NCBI RefSeq assembly: GCF_001461695.1
Contig: NZ_AUTC01000143.1
Location: 1-64,000 of the forward strand
Direction of reading: 5' to 3'
Length of the DNA: 64,000 nucleotides
Source: Sinorhizobium fredii USDA 205
Lineage (GTDB): Bacteria; Pseudomonadota; Alphaproteobacteria; Rhizobiales; Rhizobiaceae
A program made the translations under genes and the position numbers. Positions 17,623 through 26,207 of the stretch are shown here, one piece after another; position 1 is the stretch's first letter; every line of letters starts with the position of its first letter. A model generated the notes under the pieces. That model saw only the letters and a program-made list of their open reading frames with translations. It was not told the origin of the DNA and made no database searches.

Positions 17623-18852
17623 TTAGCCGACCGCAGCCACAGACTTCGGCTCGGCCCATCGATCGCCGACGGCTCCCTTTTTCACCAGTGCATCGATCTC
17701 ACTCTCCTCGAAACCGAACGATGCGAGGATCGAACGCGTATCCGCGCCGAGTTCGGGGGCTGGCTGATGATCCTTGCCGTTCATGTCACGGCTGTTGATC
17801 GGAAAACCCGGCATTCGGATTTGCCCCAGTTCCGGGTGGTCGAGTGTCATGATCATGCCATTCGCCTGCAACTGCGGGTGCCGCAGCAGGTCATCATACG
17901 TGGCCACCGGGGCGCAGAGAATGTCCGCTTCCAGGAGTGCCGAAAGCCAATGGTCACGGCTCTCGGTGCGGAAGCGGGCACCAAGAATTTCCCGCATCAT
18001 GCGCCGGTTGGCGACGCGCTTCGACGAAGTGGCAAAACGTGGATCCGACGCCAACTCCGGTAGACCGAGGACATCGCAGAGCCTTTCCCACCGACCGCCA
18101 TTGTAAGCGGCGAGCATGAGCCAGCCGTCCGCGGTTTCGAACGCCTCGTTCGGCGCCGAATAGGGCGCGGCGCTCCCGATCTTCTCCGGCACCTCACGGT
18201 CCGTGAGGTAGTTGGTAAGCGATACCTGCTGCAGCGCGATGGATGCGCCAAAGAGGTTGACGTCGAGGTGGGCACCTAACCCGGTGGCCTGGGCTTTATG
18301 CAGTTGCGCAAGAATACCCATTACCGCGACGTAACCGGTGAAGACGTCGACGACCGGTGCCTGCACCTTTGCCGGCTCGGCTCCTTCGCTGCCGATAATG
18401 CTCATGAGACCGCTGTCGGCCTGCATGATGCCATCTACCCCGGCACGATCCGCATAGGGGCCTTCCTGGCCATAGGCGGAAATGGAGCAATAGATTAGCC
18501 GGGGATTGAGCTCCTTAAGCGCCTCATAACCGAGGCCTAGCCTCTGCATAACTCCTGGTCGCATGCTCTCCACCAGAACGTCCGCCTTCCCCACGAGCCG
18601 CCTTGCGAGATCGACCGCACCATCCGCCTTCATGTCAAGGCTGAGGCCGAGCTTGTTTCTGTTGAAGCCGTGAAAGAGGGCACTGTCCTGCCCGATCCAG
18701 GCCGGACCGAGCTTGCGGCCGAGTTCGCCGCCCGGCGGCTCCACCTTTATGACCCGCGCCCCCATATCGGCCATCAACATGGTGCATGTCGGCCCTGCCC
18801 CAACATGAGTGAAATCGATGACCGTGAGATTGTTCAAAGCATGACGCAACAT
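17623..18852 (-). CDS. Type III (CaiB/BaiF) CoA-transferase
   Basis: The 409-residue protein has the family N-terminus (LTVIDFTHVGAGPTCTMLMA, then ARVIKVEPPGGELGR) and the central ISAYGQEGPYADRAGVDGIM block. Type III CoA-transferases move CoA between carboxylic acids, for example in carnitine, oxalate or bile-acid metabolism. It would activate the acid imported or formed by the neighbouring proteins. It lies 66 bp after the HIBADH-like gene and 36 bp before the aldehyde dehydrogenase. Confidence 0.9.
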   Translation of the reverse strand: MLRHALNNLTVIDFTHVGAGPTCTMLMADMGARVIKVEPPGGELGRKLGPAWIGQDSALFHGFNRNKLGLSLDMKADGAVDLARRLVGKADVLVESMRPGVMQRLGLGYEALKELNPRLIYCSISAYGQEGPYADRAGVDGIMQADSGLMSIIGSEGAEPAKVQAPVVDVFTGYVAVMGILAQLHKAQATGLGAHLDVNLFGASIALQQVSLTNYLTDREVPEKIGSAAPYSAPNEAFETADGWLMLAAYNGGRWERLCDVLGLPELASDPRFATSSKRVANRRMMREILGARFRTESRDHWLSALLEADILCAPVATYDDLLRHPQLQANGMIMTLDHPELGQIRMPGFPINSRDMNGKDHQPAPELGADTRSILASFGFEESEIDALVKKGAVGDRWAEPKSVAAVG

Positions 18853-18918
18853 GATCGTCTCCTTGTCCTGGCACGGCGCAGAGCGTTTGTAAGCCGGCGA
18901 ATGCCATCACAATCCAGC

Positions 18919-19815
18919 TTAGGTTCGGCGCGCGATCTCGGCGCCCGCCAACTGCTCGAGCTCCTTGACCACCACGGTCATGTCTTCAGTTGCATGACCA
19001 TGCGCATGAGCGAACTCGTAGAACTGCTTGGCGAGCGTCGAAACCAGAAGCGGCGCGCCGGCGGCATCGGCTTCGCTGGCGCAAAGCCGCAGGTCCTTGC
19101 GCATGAGTTCCAGGCGGAAGCCGAAATCGAACCTGCGGTCGAGGATCCGGCCCGCCAGAATTTGCTCGGTCACATAACTACGCGCCGTGCTGGCGTTGAG
19201 CATCTGCAGGATGACGTCGGCGTTGAGCCCCGCCTTCACTCCGAACAGAATCGCCTCCGCGGCGACGACGAGATTCGTGCCGACGATCATGTTGTTGATG
19301 AGTTTCAGGATCTGCCCCTGGCCGACGTCGTCGCCCACGTGCACAACGTTGCGGCCGAAGCTTCGAAACGCTGGCTCGAGCCTTTCGTAGGCCAAACGGC
19401 CACCGGAAACCATGATCGAGAGCGTACCGGCTTCGGCACCTGGGACGCCCCCTGCCAGGGGACCGTCAAGCGCAACGATGCCCCGCTCGCCGAGCGCCTC
19501 GGCGACCTCCCGCGCAACGCTTGGACCAGTCGTCGAGTGGTCGACATAATATCGCGCTCGGCTTCCGTGGATGATGCCTTCCTCGCCCAGTGCAACGCGC
19601 TTGACGATTTCGGGGGTTGGCAGGCACACGAGCACGGCCTCCGAAACGCTGCCGACCTCAGCGGCCGAGCCGCAAACCTTGCCGCCCAACCGGGCGATCA
19701 TGTCAAGCGAAACCGTGTTCGTATCGAACACGTTCAGGTGGAAGCCGGCTTTGATGAGGTGTCGGGCCATGTGAGCGCCCATGGCGCCCAAGCCTATGAA
19801 TCCGATGTCCTGCAT
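18919..19815 (-). CDS. 3-hydroxyisobutyrate dehydrogenase-family oxidoreductase
   Basis: The 298-residue protein has the N-terminal Rossmann motif GFIGLGAMGAHMARHL, the substrate motif DGPLAGGVPGAEAGTLSIMV, and the catalytic Lys in KLINNMIVGTN. Beta-hydroxyacid dehydrogenases oxidise 3-hydroxyacids such as 3-hydroxyisobutyrate or tartronate semialdehyde with NAD(P). The start at 19815 has GGAG nine bases upstream; longer in-frame extensions add arginine-rich sequence foreign to the family. It is the first clear enzyme gene of the leftward operon. Confidence 0.88.
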   Translation of the reverse strand: MQDIGFIGLGAMGAHMARHLIKAGFHLNVFDTNTVSLDMIARLGGKVCGSAAEVGSVSEAVLVCLPTPEIVKRVALGEEGIIHGSRARYYVDHSTTGPSVAREVAEALGERGIVALDGPLAGGVPGAEAGTLSIMVSGGRLAYERLEPAFRSFGRNVVHVGDDVGQGQILKLINNMIVGTNLVVAAEAILFGVKAGLNADVILQMLNASTARSYVTEQILAGRILDRRFDFGFRLELMRKDLRLCASEADAAGAPLLVSTLAKQFYEFAHAHGHATEDMTVVVKELEQLAGAEIARRT

Positions 19816-19876
19816 GACTGGATACTCCGTTCTTCGATTCGCACTGTGGCGATGGCGGTTCAGGGGCGATGCGCGC

Positions 19877-20116
19877 TCAGTGGCGTGCCGTGGAACGCGC
19901 CCGGGCGACATGGGCGGCCGGAACGGGACACACGGCCGCCGCTGGCGAGAACGCCCTCTCGCCTGCAAGCATGATGGCGTTGAACCAACCCGTTAAATTT
20001 GGCATTGCGAGGCGCTTTGCGGACAAAGCCAAGCCGAACGGACCGAACACGGCCGCGAAGCGGGACCCGGCGACGATCAGGCGCGGGCCTGTCAGAAAGT
20101 TCGCAGTGATTGTCAT
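19877..20116 (-). CDS. Small protein of unknown function at the head of the leftward operon
   Basis: A 79-residue frame whose ATG is preceded by GGAGGAG at ideal distance, which makes translation likely. I recognise no family. The first 50 residues are mildly hydrophobic (GPRLIVAGSRFAAVFGPFGL) and the C-terminus is basic. It ends 61 bp before the HIBADH-like gene and starts just below two operator-like inverted repeats, so it may be a leader gene or a truncated remnant. Confidence 0.38.
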   Translation of the reverse strand: MTITANFLTGPRLIVAGSRFAAVFGPFGLALSAKRLAMPNLTGWFNAIMLAGERAFSPAAAVCPVPAAHVARARSTARH

Positions 20117-20194
20117 GGTCTCCTCCACCACGTTCCCTGCCCAACAAGGAGCGCTTGTTCTCGTCTTGTCACAAGCGAGTTTTGGTCACCCTTC

Positions 20195-20211
20195 GTTGAC
20201 CTGAGGTCAAC
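20195..20211. promoter_or_regulatory. Operator-like inverted repeat O1
   Basis: GTTGAC-CTGAG-GTCAAC: perfect 6-bp arms, in fact GTTGACC/GGTCAAC 7-bp arms around TGA. It lies in the gap between the divergent leftward operon and the MHS transporter gene. It fits a LysR-type dimer site; the GcvA-like gene at 21734 is the obvious candidate (inference). Confidence 0.55.
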
Positions 20212-20231
20212 AAGTTGCCGAGGGCGCGTCC

Positions 20232-20248
20232 GTTGACTTTCGGTCAAC
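20232..20248. promoter_or_regulatory. Operator-like inverted repeat O2
   Basis: GTTGAC-TTTCG-GTCAAC, with the same arms and spacing as O1 and its start 37 bp further on. Paired sites at this distance are common for LysR-type activators. It is 101 bp upstream of the MHS transporter start. Confidence 0.55.
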
Positions 20249-20348
20249 ACCAGCGCTCAAAAAACTCGCTCACGCCTAGCCGTCGTATTTGAGATCGTTC
20301 TGAACCGGTCCGAGGAGGACCTTTGCTGACGGCAGGGAGGAACACGCC

Positions 20349-21677
20349 ATGTCAGAGATTCTCGAGCAGATGCCTACCGGTCTATCCAGCGGGACGGCCG
20401 CGGCAAGCAAGCTCACAACCGCGCAGAAAAAAGCGGTGGTAGCGGCGACGCTTGGCACAATCGTCGAATATACGGATTGGGTTATCTACGCCACGTTCGC
20501 CTCGATTCTGGCACAACAGTACTTTCCCGCCGGCGATAGCCTGACGGCGCTCCTGCAAGTCTTCGCTGTCTTCGCCGTGGGCTTCGTGATGCGACCGATT
20601 GGTGGTGCGGTGCTTGGTGCATTCGCCGACCGCTATGGAAGAAAGGCGGGCCTGACGCTTTCGATCCTGCTGATGTCGGTCGCATCCTTCGCAATCGGCG
20701 TGTGCCCGAGCTACGAAAGCATCGGCATCGCTGCTCCGATCGTACTCGTCCTAGCGCGGCTGGTGCAAGGCTTCTCAGCCGGCGGGGAGTTCGGTTCGGC
20801 CTCGGCGTTCCTGGTGGAATCGGCCCCTGCCGAACGACGCGCCTTTGCCGGCTCGTGGCAATGGTTCGCCATCAATGCCGGCACGCTGGTTTCGTTCATT
20901 CTCGGCTTTGGCCTGGCGACCTTCGGCAGCGAATCGGGGCTCGCCGATTGGGGATGGCGCGTCGCCTTCATCATTGCTGCCCTGCTCGGACTGATCACCC
21001 TCTGGATTCGCCTGTCTGTCAGCGAGACGGAGGTTTTCAAGAAGCGCGTCGCCGCCGAGGGCGTCGTGAAGAACCCGCTCAAGGACGTCGTCTTGAATCA
21101 CCGTCGGGACGCCCTGCGCGTGATCGGCATCGCAATGGCCGGCAACCTGCTGAACTACGTCTGGATGGTGAACTACCCATCGTACATTCACATCGTGACC
21201 GGCATGCAGCGGGCCGACACGCTGCTGATTGGGGTGATCTCCGTCACGATCTCGCTGTTGATTATTCCCTTCATCGGCAAACTCGCCGACCGGATCGGAC
21301 GCAAGCCGGTGCTGATCGGCTTCTCGGTCCTTTCCGCCGCCTGGGCGTGGCCGAGCTTCGCATTGCTCTACCCTGGCATGAGCTTTGCGGAAGCGCTCGT
21401 CATGATGACGATCCCGATGGTGATTATGACCGGATTTGCCGGCGCTGCCGCCGTCATGATGGTCGAGCAATTCCCGGCAAAGGTCCGCGTCACCGGAGTC
21501 GCCCTGCCCTATGCTCTCTCCGTGACGCTTTTCGGCGGCACTGCCCCTTACATCATCACCGCGATGAATGGCTGGGGATATGGTGGCTATACTTGGATTT
21601 ACCTCGCCGTGATCTGCCTGATTGCAGCCATCGCCTATTCGCGCCTGCCTGAAACCAAGGGGCAACCTTTGCGCTGA
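20349..21677 (+). CDS. MFS transporter, metabolite:H+ symporter (MHS) family
   Basis: The 442-residue protein shows about 12 membrane helices and MHS hallmarks: GTIVEYTDWVIYATFAS in helix 1, RPIGGAVLGAFADRYGRKAG, and RLVQGFSAGGEFGSASAFLV. MHS members import organic acids such as citrate, alpha-ketoglutarate, shikimate or betaines with protons. It is divergent from the leftward CoA-transferase operon and faces two operator-like repeats, so it is the probable entry step of the pathway. A perfect hairpin follows its stop codon. Confidence 0.9.
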   Translation: MSEILEQMPTGLSSGTAAASKLTTAQKKAVVAATLGTIVEYTDWVIYATFASILAQQYFPAGDSLTALLQVFAVFAVGFVMRPIGGAVLGAFADRYGRKAGLTLSILLMSVASFAIGVCPSYESIGIAAPIVLVLARLVQGFSAGGEFGSASAFLVESAPAERRAFAGSWQWFAINAGTLVSFILGFGLATFGSESGLADWGWRVAFIIAALLGLITLWIRLSVSETEVFKKRVAAEGVVKNPLKDVVLNHRRDALRVIGIAMAGNLLNYVWMVNYPSYIHIVTGMQRADTLLIGVISVTISLLIIPFIGKLADRIGRKPVLIGFSVLSAAWAWPSFALLYPGMSFAEALVMMTIPMVIMTGFAGAAAVMMVEQFPAKVRVTGVALPYALSVTLFGGTAPYIITAMNGWGYGGYTWIYLAVICLIAAIAYSRLPETKGQPLR

Positions 21678-21701
21678 CAGGCGTAGCCGGTCAGAAGTGT
21701 T

Positions 21702-21721
21702 CCGCCCTCGCAAGAGGGCGG
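21702..21721. terminator. Hairpin between convergent genes
   Basis: Perfect 8-bp stem CCGCCCTC/GAGGGCGG with a GCAA tetraloop, 24 bp after the MHS gene stop and 12 bp from the LysR gene stop on the other strand. A strong T-run is lacking, so it is called on the stem and position. Confidence 0.6.
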
Positions 21722-21733
21722 GCCCTCTCCGTT

Positions 21734-22654
21734 TCATCCCCCCGGCTCAACCGGTTCGGTTGCGTGCCCCGCAATCTCGGCCTGCTCCAGCAACCACACC
21801 CGGAAGCGGCGGAAGGCCGGATTTCGCAGCCGGTTGCGGGGATAGAGGAAATAATAGGTGAAGTCGCCGCGATCGAGTGCGCGATCGAACGGCGCCACGA
21901 GGCGCCCGGATCGAAGGTCGTCCAGAAAGAGGGCCTTCTGAGCGATCATCACTCCCTGCCCCTCGAGTGTCGCCTGATAGGCGAGTGTTGAACTCGCATA
22001 TTTGGGACCGGCATAGGGGTCAATGGACTGGCCCCCCGCGGCTTCCAGCCAATAGCGCCAATCGTCCGGCCGCACGAGCGAATGCAACAGCGGCACATGT
22101 CCGAGGTCGCCAACCTCCTTCAAGGCGTGTCGCGCCTGGAAGACGGGCGTGCACAGAGGAAGCAGCTCATTCCTCATCACTCGGTCGACTTCGACGCCGG
22201 GCCAATTCCCATCGCCGAGACGAATGGCGCCGTCGACGTTCTCGCGTTCGAAATCCACCGTTTCGTTCGACGTCGTGAGCCGAACCTCAGTCGTGGGGTT
22301 GAGCTCGTGGAAGCTGCTGAGCCGCGGTATCAGCCATTTCATTGAGAAAGTGGTATAGGCGCGCACGCGCAGGATCTCGACCATCTTGCGGCCGGTGAGC
22401 TTCTGCGTCTCGTCGCGAATCCCATCGAGGTGTCGGGTGATTGCGGCGAGGTATTGTTCCCCCTCGGAGGTCAATACGATCTCCCGCGGATCCCGCCGGA
22501 AGAGCCGTACGCCGAGAAACGTCTCCAACCGCTGCACTTGGCGACTGACGGCGCCCGGCGTCACCAGCAGTTCGTCGGCAGCCCGCCTGATGCTCTGAAG
22601 GCGGCCAGCGGCCTCAAAGGCACGCAGCGGATTGAGTGGCGGCAATGTGTCCAT
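21734..22654 (-). CDS. LysR-family regulator, GcvA-like
   Basis: The 306-residue protein begins LPPLNPLRAFEAAGRLQSI, typical of GcvA-type LysR regulators, with HTH residues TPGAVSRQVQRLE and a full effector domain. ATG 22654 is used; a TTG at 22660 is also in frame. A third GTTG-N9-TCAAC-like repeat lies just upstream of its own start. Given the repeats O1 to O3, it probably controls the MHS importer, the leftward operon and the thiolase operon (inference). Confidence 0.9.
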   Translation of the reverse strand: MDTLPPLNPLRAFEAAGRLQSIRRAADELLVTPGAVSRQVQRLETFLGVRLFRRDPREIVLTSEGEQYLAAITRHLDGIRDETQKLTGRKMVEILRVRAYTTFSMKWLIPRLSSFHELNPTTEVRLTTSNETVDFERENVDGAIRLGDGNWPGVEVDRVMRNELLPLCTPVFQARHALKEVGDLGHVPLLHSLVRPDDWRYWLEAAGGQSIDPYAGPKYASSTLAYQATLEGQGVMIAQKALFLDDLRSGRLVAPFDRALDRGDFTYYFLYPRNRLRNPAFRRFRVWLLEQAEIAGHATEPVEPGG

Positions 22655-22673
22655 GACCAAGCTTAGGCAGCTT

Positions 22674-22690
22674 GTTGCCTTTTGGTCAAC
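22674..22690. promoter_or_regulatory. Operator-like inverted repeat O3
   Basis: GTTGCC-TTTTG-GTCAAC, same 17-bp size as O1 and O2, with one mismatched position in the left arm. It lies between the divergent LysR gene and the OB-fold/thiolase operon, where autoregulation and activation sites would be expected. Confidence 0.5.
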
Positions 22691-22777
22691 ACCGCGCCGC
22701 AGCTTTGTCGTTCTGCCGAATTTCGGTTCGCCATTAACCTTCAGAGACCGAAAGGCAGTCTGAAGTGGAGGAACCCA

Positions 22778-23176
22778 ATGGACTCGATCGTCAAGGCAGC
22801 GGAGCCCCCGCGGTCGGCAGCGCCAGCCGATGGCATAAGGCTGGAGGCATCGCGCGACAAGGAAAGCGGCAAGGGCGTTTTTCCCCGCATTCGTGCCAGC
22901 TCACCTGTCGCGGATCGCTATGAACCGATCATGCTTTCGCCCGAAGCGACCATCTACAGCTTCACCGTCATCCATCCCAACCCCAAGTCGGGCCTGAAAC
23001 CGTTCGCGCTTGTTTATGCCGATTTCGCCGAGGACGTACGAGTGTTCGGACGGCTGGCGCTCGCTGAAGGCGAGCGGCCGCGCATCGGCGCACCGGTCCG
23101 CGTGACCACCGCACCCGATGCCACCGATGTCAACAAGGACTACCTCTTCGTGGTCGCGGAGGAGAACGTTCAATGA
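22778..23176 (+). CDS. DUF35-like OB-fold protein lacking the zinc ribbon cysteines
   Basis: The 132-residue protein has the DUF35/ChsH2-type OB-fold pattern (GVFPRIRASSPVADRYEPI, then ATIYSFTVIHPNPKSG). Relatives have a rubredoxin-like zinc ribbon with two CxxC pairs just before the OB fold; this protein has no cysteine at all. Such proteins partner with thiolase-like enzymes. Its stop overlaps the thiolase start by 4 bp, strong evidence of a complex. The start has GGAGG six bases upstream. Confidence 0.8.
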   Translation: MDSIVKAAEPPRSAAPADGIRLEASRDKESGKGVFPRIRASSPVADRYEPIMLSPEATIYSFTVIHPNPKSGLKPFALVYADFAEDVRVFGRLALAEGERPRIGAPVRVTTAPDATDVNKDYLFVVAEENVQ

Positions 23177-24324
23177 GCACCGAAGTCTATGTCAGCGGCG
23201 CCGCAATGACTGCCTTCGGGCGCCATAACGATCGCTCCATGCAGGAACTGGCCCAAGCGGCTGTTCTGGGGGCCCTTGAGGATGCGGCAGTCGTAAAAGG
23301 CCGCATCCAGGCCATTTATGCCGCCAATGTCTACGGCGGCATGGTTCTCGGCCAGGTGTTGATGCGCGATCTCGGCGTCACCGGCCCGGCGCTCTACAAT
23401 GTCGAAAACGCCTGTGCCAGTGGCGCGACCGCCGTTCATCTCGCCTGCCAGGCGCTCCGCCTGGGTCTCTACGAGACGGTGCTAGTCTTCGGCGTCGAGC
23501 AGCTCACCCAGCTCGGCGGCGGCACCATCCCGCTGCAGCGCAACGACTACAAGACCGAGCTCTACGCCGGTCAGGGCATGACGTTGCCGACTGTCTATGC
23601 CATGCGCGGCAGCCGCTATCTCTACGAGCGGGACGAGACCCCGGACGTGCTGGCCGAGGTTGCGGTCAAGAACAGGGCGCACGGTGTGCGCAATCCGTTT
23701 GCCCAGCAGCGCACGGCAGTGACTGTCGAAGAGGTTCTGCAATCACGCCCGGTGGCCGAGCCATTGACCTTGCTGCAATGCTGCCCGTCCGCGGTCGATG
23801 GCGCCGCGGCCGTGATCCTGACTACGCGGCGGCCGTCGCAGCAGTCCGCTCCCGTGCGCGTGCTCGCATCGGCGGTCCAGTCCGGGCATCACGAGCTCGG
23901 TTGCGACGATATCCTGGATGCCGAGATCACGTCCCGCACGGCGCAACTCGCCTATGAGCAGGCCGGTGTCGATCCCAAGGACATTGGCATGGTCGAACTG
24001 CACGACGCCTTCACGATCGCCGAGCTACTCTACTATGAAGCGCTCCAGCTCGCCTGGCCGGGAGAGGGCGCGGCGCTTCTGCGCAGTGGCGCCACGGCGC
24101 TCGGTGGTCGTGTGCCGGTCAACCCCAGCGGCGGACTTTTGGCCAAAGGCCACCCGCTGGGTGCAACCGGTGTCGCCCAGATGGTCGAGGTCGTCTGGCA
24201 GATCCAGAACCGTGCCGAAGGCCGGCAGATCGAAAACCTGCGCCTCGGCCTGACACAGTGCACCGGTGGCGGCATCGCGGGCGTCGACCATGCAGCGTCC
24301 GCGGTTCACATTCTGGGGGTGTAA
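23173..24324 (+). CDS. Thiolase-family protein (SCP-x/Ltp2-like)
   Basis: The 383-residue protein has the nucleophile motif ENACASGATA (Cys81), ELHDAFTIAELL, NPSGGLLAKGHPLGATG with the catalytic His, and LTQCTGGG with the second Cys. A complete catalytic set points to real thiolysis of a 3-ketoacyl-CoA rather than a retro-aldolase only. The coupling to an OB-fold partner recalls steroid and branched-chain acyl-CoA systems. An SDR and an enoyl-CoA hydratase follow within a few bases, so the four genes form one operon. Confidence 0.88.
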   Translation: MSTEVYVSGAAMTAFGRHNDRSMQELAQAAVLGALEDAAVVKGRIQAIYAANVYGGMVLGQVLMRDLGVTGPALYNVENACASGATAVHLACQALRLGLYETVLVFGVEQLTQLGGGTIPLQRNDYKTELYAGQGMTLPTVYAMRGSRYLYERDETPDVLAEVAVKNRAHGVRNPFAQQRTAVTVEEVLQSRPVAEPLTLLQCCPSAVDGAAAVILTTRRPSQQSAPVRVLASAVQSGHHELGCDDILDAEITSRTAQLAYEQAGVDPKDIGMVELHDAFTIAELLYYEALQLAWPGEGAALLRSGATALGGRVPVNPSGGLLAKGHPLGATGVAQMVEVVWQIQNRAEGRQIENLRLGLTQCTGGGIAGVDHAASAVHILGV

Positions 24325-24325
24325 A

Positions 24326-25081
24326 ATGAGCGATCAAAATGTTGCCATCGTCACCGGCGGCGCGCGCGGCATCGGCCGCGGGATTGCCGAAGCCCTGTTG
24401 ACGGCGGGTATGGATGTAGCGCTGCTCGATCTCGACGCCGATGCGCTCGCCGCCACCGCCGCCGAGCTGATGACTGCCCACCTAGGGCAAAGCGTCATCG
24501 GCATCCGCACCGATATCACGAAACGTGACGAAGTCGAGAACTCCGTGGCCACGGTCATCGAGCGGTTCGGCCGAGTCGACGTGCTTGTCAACAATGCCGG
24601 CATCGTGCGCGACCGCCGTCTCGTCAAAATGGAAGAGGACGACTGGGACAGTGTCATCGCCACCAATCTCAAGTCCCAATTCCTCACCTGCAAGGCGGTC
24701 GTGCCCCATATGATCGACCGGCGATATGGCCGGATCATCAACATTTCGTCGCGCGCTTGGCTCGGCGGTTTTGGCCAGGCGAACTATTCGGCGGCCAAGG
24801 GCGGCGTCGTCAGCCTCACGCGCAGCCTTGCAATCGAGCTGGCATCGCAGGGCATCACCGTCAACGCCGTTGCACCGGGCATCGTTGAAACACCACTTTT
24901 CCAGACATTCGCAACCGATGTGCAGGAGCGGCTGAAGAAGAGCGTGCCCATGCAGCGGATAGGCACGCCGGAAGACATAGCGCAGGCGGTGCTTTTCTTC
25001 AGCTCGAAGGCGAGCGCCTACATCACCGGCCAGCTTCTTTACGTCTGTGGCGGTCGTTCATTGTCCAGTCCAAGCGTGTGA
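24326..25081 (+). CDS. SDR oxidoreductase, FabG-like (probable 3-hydroxyacyl-CoA dehydrogenase)
   Basis: The 251-residue protein has VTGGARGIGRGIA, NNAG, and the catalytic NISSRAWLGG and YSAAKGG motifs, followed by VNAVAPGIVETP. The FabG-like sequence and its place between thiolase and enoyl-CoA hydratase suggest oxidation of a 3-hydroxyacyl-CoA. The ATG at 24326 directly follows the thiolase stop, so translation is probably coupled. Confidence 0.9.
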   Translation: MSDQNVAIVTGGARGIGRGIAEALLTAGMDVALLDLDADALAATAAELMTAHLGQSVIGIRTDITKRDEVENSVATVIERFGRVDVLVNNAGIVRDRRLVKMEEDDWDSVIATNLKSQFLTCKAVVPHMIDRRYGRIINISSRAWLGGFGQANYSAAKGGVVSLTRSLAIELASQGITVNAVAPGIVETPLFQTFATDVQERLKKSVPMQRIGTPEDIAQAVLFFSSKASAYITGQLLYVCGGRSLSSPSV

Positions 25082-25088
25082 GGGCATC

Positions 25089-25889
25089 ATGACAATCGTG
25101 ACAACGATCAACGGAGCAGTGGCGACCATCCGGATCGATCGACCGGAGAAGCTGAACGCGCTGGATGTGGCACATCTCCGCGAACTTCGGTCGGCGCTCA
25201 AGCAGGCATCGGACAACAACGCGGTGCGGGTGCTCGTGCTGACGGGAACGGGTCGGGCCTTCTGCGTCGGAGCCGATCTGACAGCCAGCCGCGACAACGA
25301 ACGCAGCCTTGCGGCGGCCTTTGGGCTGCCGCTCGCGGAAGCCGCAGATCAGGGGCTTTACATCCGGCTCTTCGACCTGGAAACCCTAGAGATTCGCAAG
25401 CCCCTGATCGCGGCGGTCAACGGTTTCTGCCTTGGCGGTGGCCTTGAACTGGCCCTGCAGTGCGACTTCATCATTGCGACCGAGGGCTCGAGCTTCGGTT
25501 TGCCTGAAGTCGTCGTCTCCAGCCTTCCTGGCGGGGGCGGTGTTCCGAGCCTGCTCGACGCCGTACCCAAGGGTGTGGCGAGGCGCATGCTGCTGACTGG
25601 GGAGCGCATCGATGCCAAGAGAGCTTATCAGATCGGTTTGGTGACCGATCTTTGCGCCGACGGCGAATTGGAGACCTTGATCGAGAATATCGCGACGACG
25701 GTCGCCGGCAACGGTCCGATTGCAGTGCAACTCGTCAAGATGATCGCGAGCCAATCCGCCAACATGTCCAAGGCGCAGGCGTTCCAGCTGTCCGAACTTG
25801 CCTGGGGTGTCCTGCGCGACACCGAGGATCGGCGGGAAGGTCGACTTGCCTTCAGTGAGAAACGGCAGCCGATCTACGTCGGCCGTTAG
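25089..25889 (+). CDS. Enoyl-CoA hydratase/isomerase
   Basis: The 266-residue crotonase-fold protein has the CoA-binding IRIDRPEKLNALD, the oxyanion hole segments GRAFCVGADL and NGFCLGGGLELALQCD, and FGLPEVVVSSLPGGGG. Of the two usual acid/base glutamates, one is seen in LPEV and the other is less clear. It hydrates or isomerises an enoyl-CoA. It is the last gene of the operon that starts at 22778; no acyl-CoA dehydrogenase is present. Confidence 0.9.
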   Translation: MTIVTTINGAVATIRIDRPEKLNALDVAHLRELRSALKQASDNNAVRVLVLTGTGRAFCVGADLTASRDNERSLAAAFGLPLAEAADQGLYIRLFDLETLEIRKPLIAAVNGFCLGGGLELALQCDFIIATEGSSFGLPEVVVSSLPGGGGVPSLLDAVPKGVARRMLLTGERIDAKRAYQIGLVTDLCADGELETLIENIATTVAGNGPIAVQLVKMIASQSANMSKAQAFQLSELAWGVLRDTEDRREGRLAFSEKRQPIYVGR

Positions 25890-25989
25890 GCAGTGTCAGT
25901 GCTTGAGGATCGAATCTTGCCAGGCCTTAACCGTCGACGCCGACCCAGTGATCTCTGAGTATGCATTCTCCTGCGGGTCGCCTCGGTCG

Positions 25990-26184
25990 TAGGTGGCGCT
26001 GTTCCATCTGGACGGGGTGGTGAGCCGAGTGGCGGAGGGCGAGACGGCGTTCGGGAATCGTCAGGTCCAGGGGCGTCCCACGCGATCACCATCGACGCCG
26101 TGCGGCTACCCGGCGAGGCCTCGCCGACCGGGACACTGCCTGGACGAGGCCGGTTCTTCGCCGCCCGCGGCCTATCTTGCCTGA
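25990..26184 (+). pseudogene. Fragment of a berberine-bridge-type FAD oxidoreductase
   Basis: Short pieces in three frames match the C-terminal region of such oxidases: VAEGETAFGNR in one frame, HAITIDAVRLPGEAS in the next, and DRDTAWTR in the third. No start, FAD domain or intact end is present. This is a remnant only, with moderate certainty of the family. Confidence 0.4.
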
Positions 26185-26207
26185 TCGCTCGAAGGCGCGG
26201 GCTAGCC

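Noticed and set aside
15943..18063. 706-codon open frame on the plus strand
   Set aside because: It lies opposite the aldehyde dehydrogenase and CoA-transferase genes, which have clear active sites; the long frame is a high-GC antisense artefact.
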